Of a DNA stretch of 64,000 nucleotides, positions 22,408 to 35,150 are shown piece by piece. The notes under the pieces are model-generated. The model ran no database searches. It worked only from the letters and a program-made list of their open reading frames with translations, and had not been told where the DNA came from. Numbering within the stretch: position 1 is the stretch's first letter; each line of letters starts with the position of its first letter. A program made the translations under genes and the position numbers. Origin of the DNA: Apostichopus japonicus (taxonomy: Eukaryota; Echinodermata; Holothuroidea; Aspidochirotida; Stichopodidae); contig NC_092568.1 of NCBI RefSeq assembly GCF_037975245.1, positions 31,838,501 through 31,902,500 on the forward strand. The letters are read 5' to 3'.

Positions 22408-24380
22408 ATATCTTGTCCCACAGTCATAGTGGTTCGGTTAGTACTAGTGGTATCCCCACAGGGTTAGTGGGGGATGCCCCTACTACTTCAGTGTTGCTGG
22501 ATGGGCAGGAGTGTGAGGCGTTACTGGACACTGGTTCACAGGTAACGTGTGTAGCAAAGTCCTTCTACGAGAGAAGGCTTCCTCACAGTAAACTCCACCC
22601 CCTAAGTGAGTTAGGACTCACAGGTGCAGGGGGGCATGTGGTCCCCTACCTGGGGTATATCAGTGTCACCATCACCCCTTCCGGAGGTGATGCAGGGACG
22701 CGGCGTAAGGTAAGAACCCTTGCGCTAATCCTTCCTGATAGCCTTTCCACAACCAAGGTACCCGTACTAATTGGAACAAACACTTCTCTGTTGCTGACCC
22801 TACTGAAGGATTGTCGCCGTAAGGGTGGACGTCGCTTTATCCGTAAGCTCAAGGTGAGTCCCAGGTGGGCTACAGCTTACAAACTTGCCGCCTCATTGAA
22901 CGAGTGTGGTAAGGATGGTTGTATAGGGTCAGTAAGAGTACAGGGAGATAGAGTTGTGCCAGCGAATGGCACTATTGACATAACTTGTGGGATAAGAAAT
23001 CCGTTGGGTATAGAGGTCGATGTCCTGGTAGAAGGTCATCCCTGCCTGTCAAGGGGCCTCCATGTACCCCCTTGCTTGAACAAGTTGGCGAAAGGTGGCA
23101 CTTGCCCAATCAAGCTGACGGTACAGAATCACTCCGGTAGAGAAGTGAAATTACAGGATGGTCATCTCATTGGGAAAGTTTTTCTACCCGGTAGCGTTAA
23201 GCCATTGGTACCTAATAATCAATGTAATGTTTTTACCTCAAGCCACCAGGTCAGCGCACCAAAACAATTGCCCTTCGATCTGAAAGATTCACCGATCACG
23301 ACTGAGTGGAAACAGAGGTTTATTGACGTCCTGACGAGACATCAAAACGCTTTCTCCAACGATGACCTCGACATTGGGTGTACCTCGGCTGTTAGGCATC
23401 AGATTCGGCTAACAGATGACTCCCCTTTTCGACAGAAGAGCCGAAGGATTTCCCCAGCAGATTTTGAGGATACAAGGAGACACCTACAGGACCTGCTGAC
23501 GAAGGGTATCATCCGTGAGTCATCAAGTCCCTATGCTTCACCCATTGTCTTGGTAAGAAAAAAGAACAACGATATTAGACTCACTGTTGACTATCGTCTC
23601 CTTAATTCTCGTACAGTACGTGACCAGTACAACATACCGAAGATTGAGGATACATTCCATTCTCTGAGCGGAGCTGCCTGGTTCTCTTGCCTGGATCTGA
23701 AGTCTGGGTACTACCAGATAGAGATGGACGAAGCAGACAAAGCCAAAACTGCGTTCTGGTGTCCCCTAGGGTTCTACGAATTCAACCGTATGCCCCAAGG
23801 TATCTGCAATGCCCCTGCCACTTTCCAACGGCTGATGGAGAAGTGCATGGGTGATATGGCTTTCACAGATGTGTTGGTTTATCTGGACGACTTACTTGTA
23901 TTCTCACGTACGTTGGAGGAACACGTGCAGAAGTTAGACAAGGTTTTGACGCGTTTGGAGGAGTTTGGATTGAGGCTAAACCCAGACAAGTGTCAGTTCG
24001 TCCATCCTTCTGTGAAATGCCTCGGTCACGTCATCTCTGCCGGAGGTGTGCAAACAGATCCGGATAAGATCTCTGCTGTAACCACCTGGCCGAGACCCCA
24101 GAATGTACGAGAACTGAAGTCCTTCTTAGGTTTTTCCGGATATTATCGCCGTTTTATCCAGCACTACAGCAGGATAGCGAAGCCTCTGAACGACTTGAGC
24201 AGACTCTACGAGCCAGTGAGGAAAGGTCGTAAAGGTAGGCCCAAGAGTCCCCAAAATCAACCCGGGCCACGCCCTAGTCCAGATACCCCATTTGGTGACA
24301 AATGGGATCAACAGTGTCAGGAGGCATTCGAAATGTTAATTCAAAGGTTAACAACAGCCCCCACGCTGCTTTTTTGCTGA
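22363..24380 (+). CDS. retrotransposon Pol, first part: protease and reverse transcriptase
   Basis: The -1 frame relative to gag, open from before the slippery site to a TGA at 24378. The aspartic protease has LLDTGSQVTC, with the catalytic DTG at 22527-22535. The reverse transcriptase carries YASPIVLVRKKNNDIRLTVDY, then LDLKSGYYQIEM, the MPQGICNAPATFQRLME block, catalytic YLDD at 23880-23891, and a thumb/connection region ending FLGFSGYYRRFI. This is typical of Ty3/gypsy Pol. The frame ends only because of an extra base in a T run (24370-24375), just where RNase H should begin. Without that base the reading would continue into the frame that starts at 24376. Confidence 0.93.
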
Positions 24381-26994
24381 CTATAGTGCTCCATTTGTAC
24401 TCCATACAGACGCAAGCACCAGTGGACTCGGAACAGCCTTATACCAGCAGAACAACGGCAGGCTACAACCAGTAGCGTATGCTAGCCGTGGGCTCTCGAA
24501 GAGTGAGGCCAACTATCCAGCCCACAAGTTAGAGTTCTTGGCCCTGAAGTGGGCTGTCACAGATAAGTTCTCAGACTATTTGTACGGTAACCATTTCACT
24601 GTTCTCACTGATAACAACCCATTGACTTATGTCTTAACCACAGCTAAGCTTGACGCTACAGGTCACCGTTGGCTGGCTGCCCTAGCCACTTTTGATTTTG
24701 ACATCAAGTACAAGCCAGGGAAGCAAAACCAGGATGCGGACGGCCTCTCTAGACGGCCCCAGGAGCCCCCTCCCGATGACGATGAGTACACTGAGTTTCA
24801 GCGACAGGCGAACTGTATGCGGGAGAAGTTCCTCAACCAGCCAATGGAGACATACGTCGAAGCAGAGGTTAACCAGCTCCACTGCAGTCCTAAGGCAGTG
24901 ACAGTCCCCCACGAAGTAGTGGACGCGGTATGTCTGGGACTTCACGTGGCAAATGTGATAGAGCCTTCCGGTGTGAGCCCTGGTGACCCACAGCTGGCTC
25001 TGATAGAATCAGTGTGTGACTCTCCGGAGGTGTTTCCAGAACAGTTTGCTGAAACCTTAGTCCTTGGTCAAGATTCACTGCCAGGCATCGAGCCAAAAGA
25101 TTGGGCCCAGCACCAGGACGAGGATGAAACCATTAGGAGGGTCAAAGCTTTTGTGATCAGGGGTACTAGGCCAGACAAAACGGAGTTTGCTGACTTATCT
25201 CTGGAAGCTAAGCTACTCCTGAGGCAATGGGGTAAGTTTGTACTTCGAGAAAATATCCTCTATCGTAAGGTAGTGGACCCCCTGAGTGAAGAAGGTAAGC
25301 TGCAACTTGTTCTACCGTTTAGGTATCGCACAGAGGCCATGAAGGGTCTCCATGATGATGTAGGGCACCCAAGTTCTGACCGAACTCTGGATCTGGTGAG
25401 ATCGAGATTCTTCTGGCCTAAGATGGGTGCTGATGTGTTAGAGAAATGTAGAAGTTGCGAGCGTTGTATCCGGAGGAAGGCCAGGGCCCATAACTCAGCT
25501 TCTTTGGTGTCGATCACTACCACTCGCCCCCTGGAACTGTTATGCATGGACTTCTTGAAGATCGAGCCAGACTCTAGGGACACTAGAAATGTCTTAGTGA
25601 TCACCGACCATTTCACCCGCTACGCTTTTGCAATACCAACCCGGGATCAGAAGGCCACCACGGTTGCCAAGGCCCTTTGGGAACATGTCTTTGTGCACTA
25701 CGGCTTCCCAGAACGCCTTCATTCTGACCAGGGGCGTGATTTCGAGTCACGTGTCATCAAGGAGCTGTGTGATCTGCTGGACATTAAAAAGTCACGTACC
25801 ACCCCGTACCATCCCCAGGGTAACGGACAGTGCGAAAGGTTTAACCAGACCCTCCTCAACTTGCTCGGGACCCTGGAGGATGAGAAGAAAGAACACTGGC
25901 GTATCCATGTGGCCCCGCTTGTACACGCATACAATTGCACCAGAAACGACGCAACAGGTATGTCACCATACTCTCTTATGTTTGGACGGGAGCCTAGGTT
26001 GCCAATTGACTTGCGGTTAGGAGTGGGCCCAGGCCCCGATGAGCCTGTTTCTCACCAGAGGTATGCTGCTCGTCTCAAACACAGACTACAGCGGGCACAC
26101 CAACTGGCCGGAAGTAAAGCTGACAGAAAGGCAGCAGCCAACGAGCAACGCTACAATGCTGGAGTTCGTGAGTCGGCCCTCCAGGCAGGTGACCGTGTTC
26201 TCGTGAGGAATGTGAAGCTCCGAGGAGGTCACAAGTTGGCAAATCGATGGGAAGACACAGTCTATGTAGTGGTCAGAAGATGTGGGGAGGACATGCCAGT
26301 TTTTGAGGTAAGACCTGAGGGTTGTGATGGCCAAGCCCGCACCCTACATAGAAATATGCTCTTACCATGCCGGTTTGCCCGAGCCCCACAAGAAGCAGTC
26401 GACACTCCTACAAGGCCCCCGAGACGGAGGAGACAACCTCCTCGGATCCAGCAGAGGGACCCTTCCCCACCACTTTCAGACTCGGGATCAGAGTGCAGTG
26501 ATGGGCCATACTACTCCCTGGATATGGACTTCACACCAGTTCCAGTTGATGTTCCCCCGATGGCCATACCCACTCAGCCGATCCATGACCAGCCTGAAGA
26601 CAGGGTGCGACCGCAGAGCCCAACCACCACCCCAGCCGAACGACAGAGTGAGCAGTCTGAGGACACAGCTGATGAGGACATTGAGGTAGATGACCCGGTG
26701 ACTGCAGTGGAACCTGATGCCCCTGCTCAGATAGTAACAGTCGAGCCCCCTACGTCTCCCCCAGCCTTAGTTGATACCCAGGGTCAGCACCCACGGACAT
26801 CAGGCCGCAGGCGAAGGCAGACTGTACCACTCAGTTATGACCACATGGGTCAACCAGCAGCATGGTCAGTTAACAACCAGGTCAAGGCAAGTACCACCAC
26901 TTCAACCTCTATGGCTAAGCTAGTCCAGCAGCAGATGTCGCTGATGGAGCAATCCGCCATGATGTTGCAGACCCTAATGGCTGGGAACAGGTAG
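24376..26994 (+). pseudogene. retrotransposon Pol, second part: RNase H and integrase (frame broken from RT)
   Basis: Continues Pol in the next frame from GCTGACTAT at 24376. RNase H shows HTDASTSG near 24405 and DNNPL. Integrase has an HHCC-type zinc region (GHPSSDRT, CRSCERC, about 25340-25475). The catalytic core has MDF, HSDQGRDF and E in CERFNQTL, with 35 residues between the second D and the E. A GREPRLP motif follows, and then a GPF/Y-like module near VLVRNVKLRGG. The last ~200 residues are proline-, serine- and acid-rich without a recognised domain. There is no chromodomain. Only the single-base insertion at 24370-24375 separates it from the RT frame; the rest is open for over 860 codons. 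Confidence 0.92.
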
Positions 26995-27035
26995 GTATTT
27001 AGCTGTGGTGTTCGTTGGTCGAGGACGACCATATT

Positions 27036-27049
27036 TTGTGAGGGGAGTG
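27036..27049 (+). other. polypurine tract
   Basis: GTGAGGGGAGTG directly precedes the 3' LTR. A purine run at this place primes plus-strand DNA synthesis in LTR elements. It is short and interrupted by T. Confidence 0.65.
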
Positions 27050-29860
27050 TGTAGCACCCCTAATATTTCCCAATAGTAGTGTCTATAGTTTTGTCCCCCT
27101 GTATAATATACCCTTCCCCTTCACTTTTATTTTTCCAATTTCCTTTTATCTATTTGTGGTATTTTCTGGTAACACTCATTCCTGCAAGAAGGACCATTAA
27201 GTCTCTGTGTGGTCTGGTTCCACATTAAGGTTACTCCGAGGTTACGCTAAGGCTAGTGACCACTTATCTGTCATTCCCTACATTAAAGACTAGGCCTTGC
27301 CTTATTTCTCCCTTAAGTGTAGTAAGTATGTTCACACTCTCTGGAATCTCTGGTGGAGTAAGTTAAAGATGTGGGAAGACAGTTTGTCTACTTCCTGGAG
27401 TATTGGTAGCCAGTCTAAGTAAAATCTTGTCTGGTAGGGTGGGATAACAACCTTCCCTTTGTTCAAAAAATGGCTTAAAACAGCTAAGTTTGCAAGCAAC
27501 TCTACCATTCACCAAGACACTCCAAGCTGCCATGCACCTGGCTGTGCCAAACTGTTCCAGTTTCATTAGAAATTAATTTCATTAATTTCTACACAGGTAA
27601 GAGTTCATCTTTTGACTTTGCCCCAGACCCCTCAGTAGCTTGTTCATTTTCATTGTGCATACATAGTGTATTTTACTTGCAAATGTATTCATGTTAGTTC
27701 TGTGCTGGCAATGTGCACACAGAATATTTAGCAGCCCTCATTAAGTGTAATTGTGTTGCATTTACCATTTACTACATTTATCCTGTGATGGCTACATGCA
27801 CACAGACTGTAATTATTATGTTGCTCCTGTGATGGCCACTTGCACACAGACTTAAGTTATTAATTAAACGTTTTGTACCTGTAATGGCTATAGAGAGTCT
27901 ACAGGTGAGATCATTATTATTGCTATCCGTTGCTTTATAGTATGTTTATAAGGTTGATTATGGCACTTATAATGCCCTCAACCTTTGCCATCTTGTGTAT
28001 TGTTATGATCTAACCTACATTTAGTTAATGTAAGAGTATTGAAAGTACTTAGGTTATTTGGTCTAGCGAGAACCCACATTTGGATATTTATTTAGTTATT
28101 ATGTACTCTTGCGATACGTCTAGCATTACCCGTTACTGTAATGTACTCATATTCGTATCTAGTTGTACTTAGTTTCCGCTATTCGAGCTATGTTTGGATC
28201 CCATGATGCAATGTTACACTTTTACTAGTTGCCATGGTGATAGGAATAGTTGAACTTCTGTTAACCATTATATTGAATCAATCGTTGTATCAATATGTTA
28301 GTAGGCATATTGACTATTTTGTGAACCGAGACACTATTGTAGTTTTGTTGTTGTTTATCAGAGATTAGAGTATTAGCATGTATTTAGCCCTGTGAGTCAC
28401 CCTTCACTGGTACAGACTCCATCTGACCAGATATTTACAGCAGATAAGCTAGGTGACATAGTCTCCATTTTATAGCCTGCTCTTAGTCCCAGGGGACGCT
28501 TAGGTACCTGCAGCCTAACAAAAGGTGTCAGTTGCCATGGCAACTTGTGGTCTAAGTTAGTAGAGGTGCATGGGTTGAAGTACATAGTTAGTATACTACT
28601 GTTGTTGCTATTATTACTAGCTGAGGGATTTCCCCAGTAGTACATTTTTATACTTGTAGACTTCACGTAAGTCATAGAGGTTGTATTGATTTTAGAGTTA
28701 GTCACTCGCCTCTATTTGGATATGTTCGTAGTGGAATTAGAGCAACCAGCTTCTAGTTATATATATTGTTAACCTACGACATTCCTAGATTATACTGCTA
28801 TGCCAGATAGGGATAGGCAGTTTCACTTATTTATGGAGCACTGTGTTATTGCTGTATGAGTAACATAGGCAAGTTGTTGTATGTTTAGCATCCAGTTGCG
28901 TATTAGTGTCTACGTCTCGGAAGGTTCACTTTATTTTTATACTTTATAGTTTACTTGTTGTCATGCCGACCAGGCATGATGAGTGCATCATATATTTCAC
29001 TCTTTATTAGGTAATCAGGTTGACATTGCTTACACTATTTCATTATTGTTGTGTCACCCTTATTGATTATCTTTGTTGTATATTATCGCATATTCTCATA
29101 CTTATTTTAATTGCTCAGTAATTGTTCGTTTACTGTGGGAGATTGTTAATCCCCTTGCCCCTTGTTTGTTTATTTCTATTGTGTTGGCAATGCATGGTGA
29201 CCATTCACCAAGACACTCCAAGCTGCCATGCACCTGGCTGTGCCAAACTGTTCCAGTTTCATTAGAAATTAATTTCATTAATTTCTACACAGCTTTTATA
29301 CATGTAGAACTTTGATGTAGTTTCACCTATTCGAGAGACCGTAATTATAGATGTCCTTGTAGACGACTATTTTAGACGCCGGAACCCCACTCCTGGTCCG
29401 GGTAACCAAGGACGCATGATGCACCCCCACTAATAGACGTTATTCGTGGACTGAGGGACCAACCATTGCACTATATTATACTAGACGAGATTGAGGGGCC
29501 AACCATTATGCAGTAATACATATTAGACGAGATGAGCGACTCCCGAGTTATTAGTTTAGTAGGCCATTAGAGTGTTAGGCCATGATGAATATCATGTTTT
29601 AATTGTGTTTTAACTTACTTGTATTTTATATATTTTCATTTTGCATATCGTAATTTCTCTTTTATCGTACGGTGAATAGATCATATTTACCTTGCGGATT
29701 ACGATAGAATATTGTGTTTGTCCTCATTTTAATATACCGTGTCATAATATCTTCTCAAAGGCAGGCGACTCATCACAGATTTGAATCCCGCTTCCCTTGA
29801 TCTAATGTATCTCGTGGTTGCGTAACCAGCACATATTTAGTCTAAAAGCTAAGTGCTACA
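27050..29860 (+). repeat. 3' LTR (2,811 bp)
   Basis: Matches the 5' LTR at a constant offset of 9,135 bp. Substitutions were noticed at 27297 (T for G) and 28241 (T for G). It is followed by the TCAT target duplication. Confidence 0.97.
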
Positions 29861-30394
29861 TCATATTGACGAGTTGTTGCATCTTATCAAAACGTCAATA
29901 TGTATATCCATTCTACGCTTCCGTAAATTGCTTATTGGGGAAAGATTTAACAGGGGGTTGTTATGGAAACTCCCTGGTTTGATCAAACGAATGAAGCAGT
30001 CCTCAGAGATTCATTAACTTTAGCTGCAGTCAAAACAGGTGCTGCTACTGGGTCGAATGGCTTTGGTTCTTCTTCAGTTAGGGCAGTAACTATTTGAAAA
30101 TTCTTCGCACAGAAGACCTAGACCTACATTAACTTACAACAGCTTCGACTTGGGTCATTTCAATGCTACGAACAATTCTAAAAAGCTTAAATGCTTCCAG
30201 ACGCTTTTACGTACCGTTCAAATTGGTGCAAATGATATAAGACAAATGTTTTAGGTGTGGTTCTAGCCGCCATATTTCGCACCATAGGTGATTAATCTAT
30301 CTATTATATGACCAAGTTAACCAATGCTAACTCATTTCAGCAGTAGTAGTCATGAACCTGGTACAAGAACACTTTATCTTTACATCAGAAGTGC
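29861..30394. other. right half of interrupted repeat, then gene-free sequence
   Basis: 29865-29905 (TATTGACGAGTTG..AAAACGTCAATATG) continues the TGACG-rich repeat that was split by the retrotransposon. No gene follows. Confidence 0.45.
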
Positions 30395-30605
30395 CAGTGT
30401 GACAGGGAATAGTGTCCGGGCGTCTCACGGACACTATTCCACGGGAATTGTGTCCGTAGGACAACTTTCTCGGGGGGAATTGTGTCCGGCGGACAGTATT
30501 ATCTGTCCGGACGGACACTATTAACTAGGAAAAAACGTCCGTGCGTGGTGATTTTCTGTCCGCGCGGACAGGATGAGAGAATAGCACGGACAAATGTGTC
30601 CTACA
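30395..30605. repeat. GTGTCCG/CGGACAC palindrome-rich repeat
   Basis: About 210 bp with at least ten GTCCG/CGGAC words in both orientations, such as TCTGTCCGGACGGACAC and CTGTCCGCGCGGACAG. A diverged, inverted relative lies at 44485-44615. It is non-coding. Confidence 0.7.
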
Positions 30606-32307
30606 AGCTCTTCTGCATGGAAACGTAGTGCAAAAACATCAGGACAGCAAGGCTTCTTTGGAGTATGCCTTTTCATCTTAATTGCATTTCTTAATGGCAG
30701 GATTTATAGAGGAACTTTAAACCAATTTCACTACATGATGAACGGCTGAAATATATGGTCATTAATGATTTCTTGCATGATACTATTTGGACAGACACAA
30801 ATGAATGGAAATATCAATTTAATTTAAAATTTATTGCAACTTTAATTCTCCTTCATGTTCTCTGCTGCATAAGATAAATACATTTCTATAAAATAACAAA
30901 AGTGCTGCAAGACTCGTGCAACATCCTTACGTCTATTGTGACATAGAACAACTGTATCTGTTTCTTTATTTTTAGTACAAGCTGTTTCAAATACTTTGTT
31001 TTATAAAAATCATCCAATTTCCCTTCTACTTTTAATACTTATGCTTGACAACCATTGACAATAACAGATAGCCTCACATCTAGTAACTTTTGAAATCTTG
31101 GGGATCTCAAGACAAAATGACATTCACATGGAAAAAAAGGTTACATAAATCAAAGTAAATCATGCTTTGGCGTCCACAGTTGTAGCCTAGCAGTATTTGA
31201 TGGTCAGGCAATCAATTAAAGGTAGACTACTGTTAATCCAATTATCGACAGGCTGTGAATGTGAACTATGGTGAAAATACCTGGGAATTCCTTTTCATGT
31301 GATATATTTTAAGATTAGGCAATGCCTAGCTGGTTGGAAATGGTACTTGGGAAGCAATATAAAATCATATGGTATAGGAGCAGAGGGTTTGTGTAGGGTG
31401 TTTTCGTGTGTTCATGACATGTCAACGATCGAATCATGATATATTGCCTGCACAGTCAGGCAGTGCATTATTCATTAGAAGGTATTTCCAAACGAATATC
31501 TCACCATGCACAACTGGTATTGATAAACACCAGAAACGTTTGTTGCTACTATGTATTGTTAATGGGCATAAAGGCCTCTAAGCTATATCATTTATTTTCT
31601 ACAAAAATCAGCTGAAAGTTATATTGCATTGGCTTCAAATATGCCAGATACTAAAATATGGTCACCTATGCTCAAAATTATTAAACTGTTTTTGTACCAC
31701 CTGTAGGAAATTTACCTCACTGGGACATTCTGTCCTTTGGCATGTTCTTTTAAAATGTCTGAGAAAAATTTGGGTTTATAAAGACCTCAAGGAAAGTACT
31801 TCTTGATGTCACAATACAACTTTGTGGCCTATACAGACTACCTTCAAATGACATGCTGCTGGTCACACTAAGTATCAGGCTTAACATAAATACTGGGAAA
31901 GGAAGCTGTGTGAGAACCAGTTCTACTACACTCAGATTGTTTAGTGTTAGTCAAAGTATCTCAATGACTATTGTTCAAATGTTGGAAAGAAAAAAAATGA
32001 ATTAGGGCTAATTGGGAAATGCAAGCTGAAGCCAGTGAAATCATATTTGTACACAATTCAGACAACTTGGTATCAGTTAACATTTCTCTTGCTTTTGTCT
32101 ACATATTTGGCCCACCTTTTCCTTTGACATTAAATAAATATTCTTTGCACTAAAAGTTTGGTCTTGACACAGTCAACAGTAAAATCACCTGAATCCTTTA
32201 CTGGGGAGCATCCAAGGCCAGTCAACACTGAAAATAAAAATACACATATATACACATACATACATATACATATATACACACCCATACAAACATACATACA
32301 CACATAC

Positions 32308-32356
<49 letters not shown>

Positions 32357-32378
32357 CAAAACGTACAAGTGCAGCTGT
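30606..32378. other. gene-free stretch with ACATATA microsatellite
   Basis: No gene is supported. 32238-32357 is a degenerate ACAT/TATATA microsatellite; the open frames reading Tyr-Ile repeats there are by-products. Confidence 0.6.
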
Positions 32379-32996
32379 CTACAATAAATTATCCAGATTA
32401 CCATTTTGTAAATAAATAGCAGCACAATAAATAAAACTATTTCTATACACATTAATTCTGAATTTTGATGTTATTGCTTTGTTTCTCAGATTATACCTAG
32501 TAGTTTCTCGAAGTAGAGAGTTAAGTTCGGTATGCAAAGAATGTCTGTCATTTCTCTGTATGCAATTTACACTTCTAATGAACTCATTTTTAGCAGCATT
32601 GTTTACAGTACTCATAAGAAAGTTAAAATCTATATTAAAAATTCTAGAACAAAACTTTAAAAAAAAAATTCTCTTATTATCTTTAATTAGTAAAAAGTGA
32701 TACCAAGCAGAAACAGCATAATTAGGTGTGGTAAGATATTGGCAGTAAAAACTCTTTTCATGTTGATGTAAATCAACATGAAAATATGGAACTATATACG
32801 ATAGAGTTGAGACTATGAAGTAAACCCGTTTAAGTATTCTGCTTATATGACCAGTGAAACTTAGTTTGTCATCAATACAAACACCTAGATATACTGTATG
32901 ATGAGTGCGTTCTACTTCTGCATCTTTAATTGAGATTTTAGTTAACTTACATGATACAAGACCTTTTCTACGAAAACGCTTATTCAGTTGCAACAA
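32379..32996 (-). pseudogene. LINE reverse transcriptase C-terminal fragment (CR1/jockey type)
   Basis: A 205-residue open stretch on the minus strand. It contains YLGVCIDDKLSFTGHISRI, the motif after the RT palm in CR1/jockey-like LINEs, then a cysteine-poor tail with FLKFCSRIFNI and RYNLRNKAI. The palm with its catalytic YxDD motif is missing upstream, so the copy is 5'-truncated. The 3' end adjoins the microsatellite at 32238-32357. The clade call is tentative. Confidence 0.7.
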
Positions 32997-33239
32997 CTAC
33001 ATAATGCATCACAGATAAAGAAACTATATCCCAGTTGTTACTTGCCTTGATATACTTGAATGGCATATGAGGACAGCTGTCAAGTAGCATGTATGCATAA
33101 ACCAGACTGTGGTTTCTATGATCCAACATGAATATCATTTCATATGAATGGGACACACTTGATCTTAGTAATACAGCAAGAAGTGACAAACAGTATATTC
33201 ACAATGACAGATGCTGACACAAATGACCACTGATAGCCT

Positions 33240-33600
33240 GCTTCTACTCACTCAATGTGATACATACTACAGTAAATATGAGATTTCTTCCAGCTTCCTC
33301 ATCTTGAGATATCAAGTTTTAAAGGTTTACAAAATTTGACCACTGTTAATCTCCACAATAACAAAGGCCTCTTTTAGCCATGTGGTATACTTACAGACTA
33401 AATATGATATCTGTTCAGCTTCCTTTCTTGAACTTATATTTTTACAAGGTTTTCACAACTTGAACCCTGTTTACCCTTTGTCATCCACCCCAAAAATATA
33501 GGTTATAATCAATATGATTCACATACATACCAAATCTTACATTTTCCAAGCTTCCCTTCTTGAGATAGCGTGTTCGAAGCCAGGTGTCATACCACACACA
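33240..33600. repeat. degenerate ~115-bp tandem repeat
   Basis: About three units containing ACTCAATGTGATACAT, AAATATGAGAT, AGCTTCC..CTTGAGATA and ACAAGGTTTTCACAA. Related units occur at 36600-36740 and 37690-38180. Confidence 0.6.
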
Positions 33601-34844
33601 AAAATTAACGCATAGGTTTATTAAATCAGCAAACAAATTAAGCATTGATATTGAGATGACGTAATATGACAAATCAATTTTTTCTAACCCATACTGTCAT
33701 GACTCTATGTTTATGCTTAGAACTAACAATGAATGTATGCTATATCAAGTGAGCTGGCTTCCCTCATCTTGGAAAGATAATTGTTCTGCTTGTTTTAGCC
33801 AGTTTTCTGTTAATTAGTACCTACTCGTGTGACCAAAGCAAAGCATAGCAGAACAGAATTTAAAAAATTAGATGGTGAATGTAAAAATTCCATTTACCTG
33901 AAGAAAGACGAACTAACTGCCATTTACTGTCCTGGATGTGACACATGAGTTTATAGATTACAACTACCAATAGAACAACTTAATTTCTACGTGTGGTAAA
34001 ATATATGCTTGTTATGTGAGACTTTTGTTAGAATTTTGTCACCTTAGAGTCCTTTGAACTTCACAATCAACAAAAACAATCCCAGGATTTACTTATACCA
34101 TCATTCTGACTGGAGTTCTCTGGGAACATTGCTCTTGATTCAACCTTACAATGACATTACTTATGCATTATAAGATAATAGAAATACTAATTCTATTCAG
34201 TATACTAATTGTGTGCACATTTTCTCCTTGCCAGGGGGAGCTAGAAAAACAGACCCTTTGATATATATGGAGGGGGAGGAAGTGTGTGTGTGAGAAGGGG
34301 GGGGGGGGTTATGAATTGAATTGAAACCAATCTAGTGTGGTTTGAACAGAGGGAATGTGTGAATTAAATATTGCTTAATATAAGGACACTTATTGCCGGT
34401 TCCAAAAAGTGCTATCTGACGGCATTTTATGCTTTGCTTTTCTTGTTGCTTGCTATTTTTAATCTATCTTGCACATATAAACATACTTAAACTTTAAGCG
34501 GGATTTTTTTTCTGGAATTGTCTATCAGTGGGGGTGGGGGGGGACAAACAATAACGATATGCATGAAAGAAACCTTTTTATCATAAATTATCAAGTTCTT
34601 GTCTTAACCACTGGTTGTTATACTCAAACACCTGATCATCTCCAACCTCATCATATTCAGCTTGGATAGCCTCCCTTCATATCCTGGTGAAATGCTCTGA
34701 CCCTTGGCACCAACCTATACCTATACATAAAAGTTTAAAATTATTGACTGAATAGAGAAGTTAATAAGTAACCACATTCAAGCTAAAAAAAATGCATGTT
34801 TACACCACATATCATATTGAAAAGATAATTGTGCATCAGGATCA
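33601..34844. other. gene-free stretch
   Basis: No gene is supported. G-tracts lie at 34297-34309 and 34534-34543. Confidence 0.5.
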
Positions 34845-35150
34845 TTACTTTGGTAAGCTTTTGCCCAGTTGACTACAGGCTGCTTCAGCTTCTGTTTCGG
34901 TGCAACCTGTGACAAGGTGGTAGAGATGGTCCACAGCATGAGAGACAAGAACGTCATTGAGGTAATTCAGCCTGCAAAAAAGGACGCATGAATAGTAAGC
35001 ATTGCTTCAAAGTTACAGAAATTAAATAGAAAGTAAATATTACTGTGAAAACATGATTTCAGCAATCATTACGAATGGGTACTTCAAATTAATGTATGTT
35101 GCAGCATTCGGTAATAACAAGGTGAAGCATTCGTACTAGCAATATTGTTT

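Larger units (their letters stand above)
17915..29860 (+). mobile_element. Ty3/gypsy LTR retrotransposon, full length
   Basis: A complete 11,946-bp element: 5' LTR 17915-20725, primer-binding site 20730, gag 21217-22407, pol to 26994, polypurine tract before 27050 and 3' LTR 27050-29860. The LTRs begin TGTAGC and end GCTACA. The target duplication is TCAT (17911-17914 and 29861-29864). The protein order protease, RT, RNase H, integrase is that of Metaviridae. No env-like frame lies between integrase and the 3' LTR. Both LTRs are the same length and I found two substitutions (18162/27297 and 19106/28241), so insertion was recent. One extra T in pol breaks the reading frame, so this copy is probably not autonomous as sequenced. 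Confidence 0.97.

Noticed and set aside
26995-27049. Env-like gene after integrase
   Set aside because: Only 55 bases separate the Pol stop from the 3' LTR.
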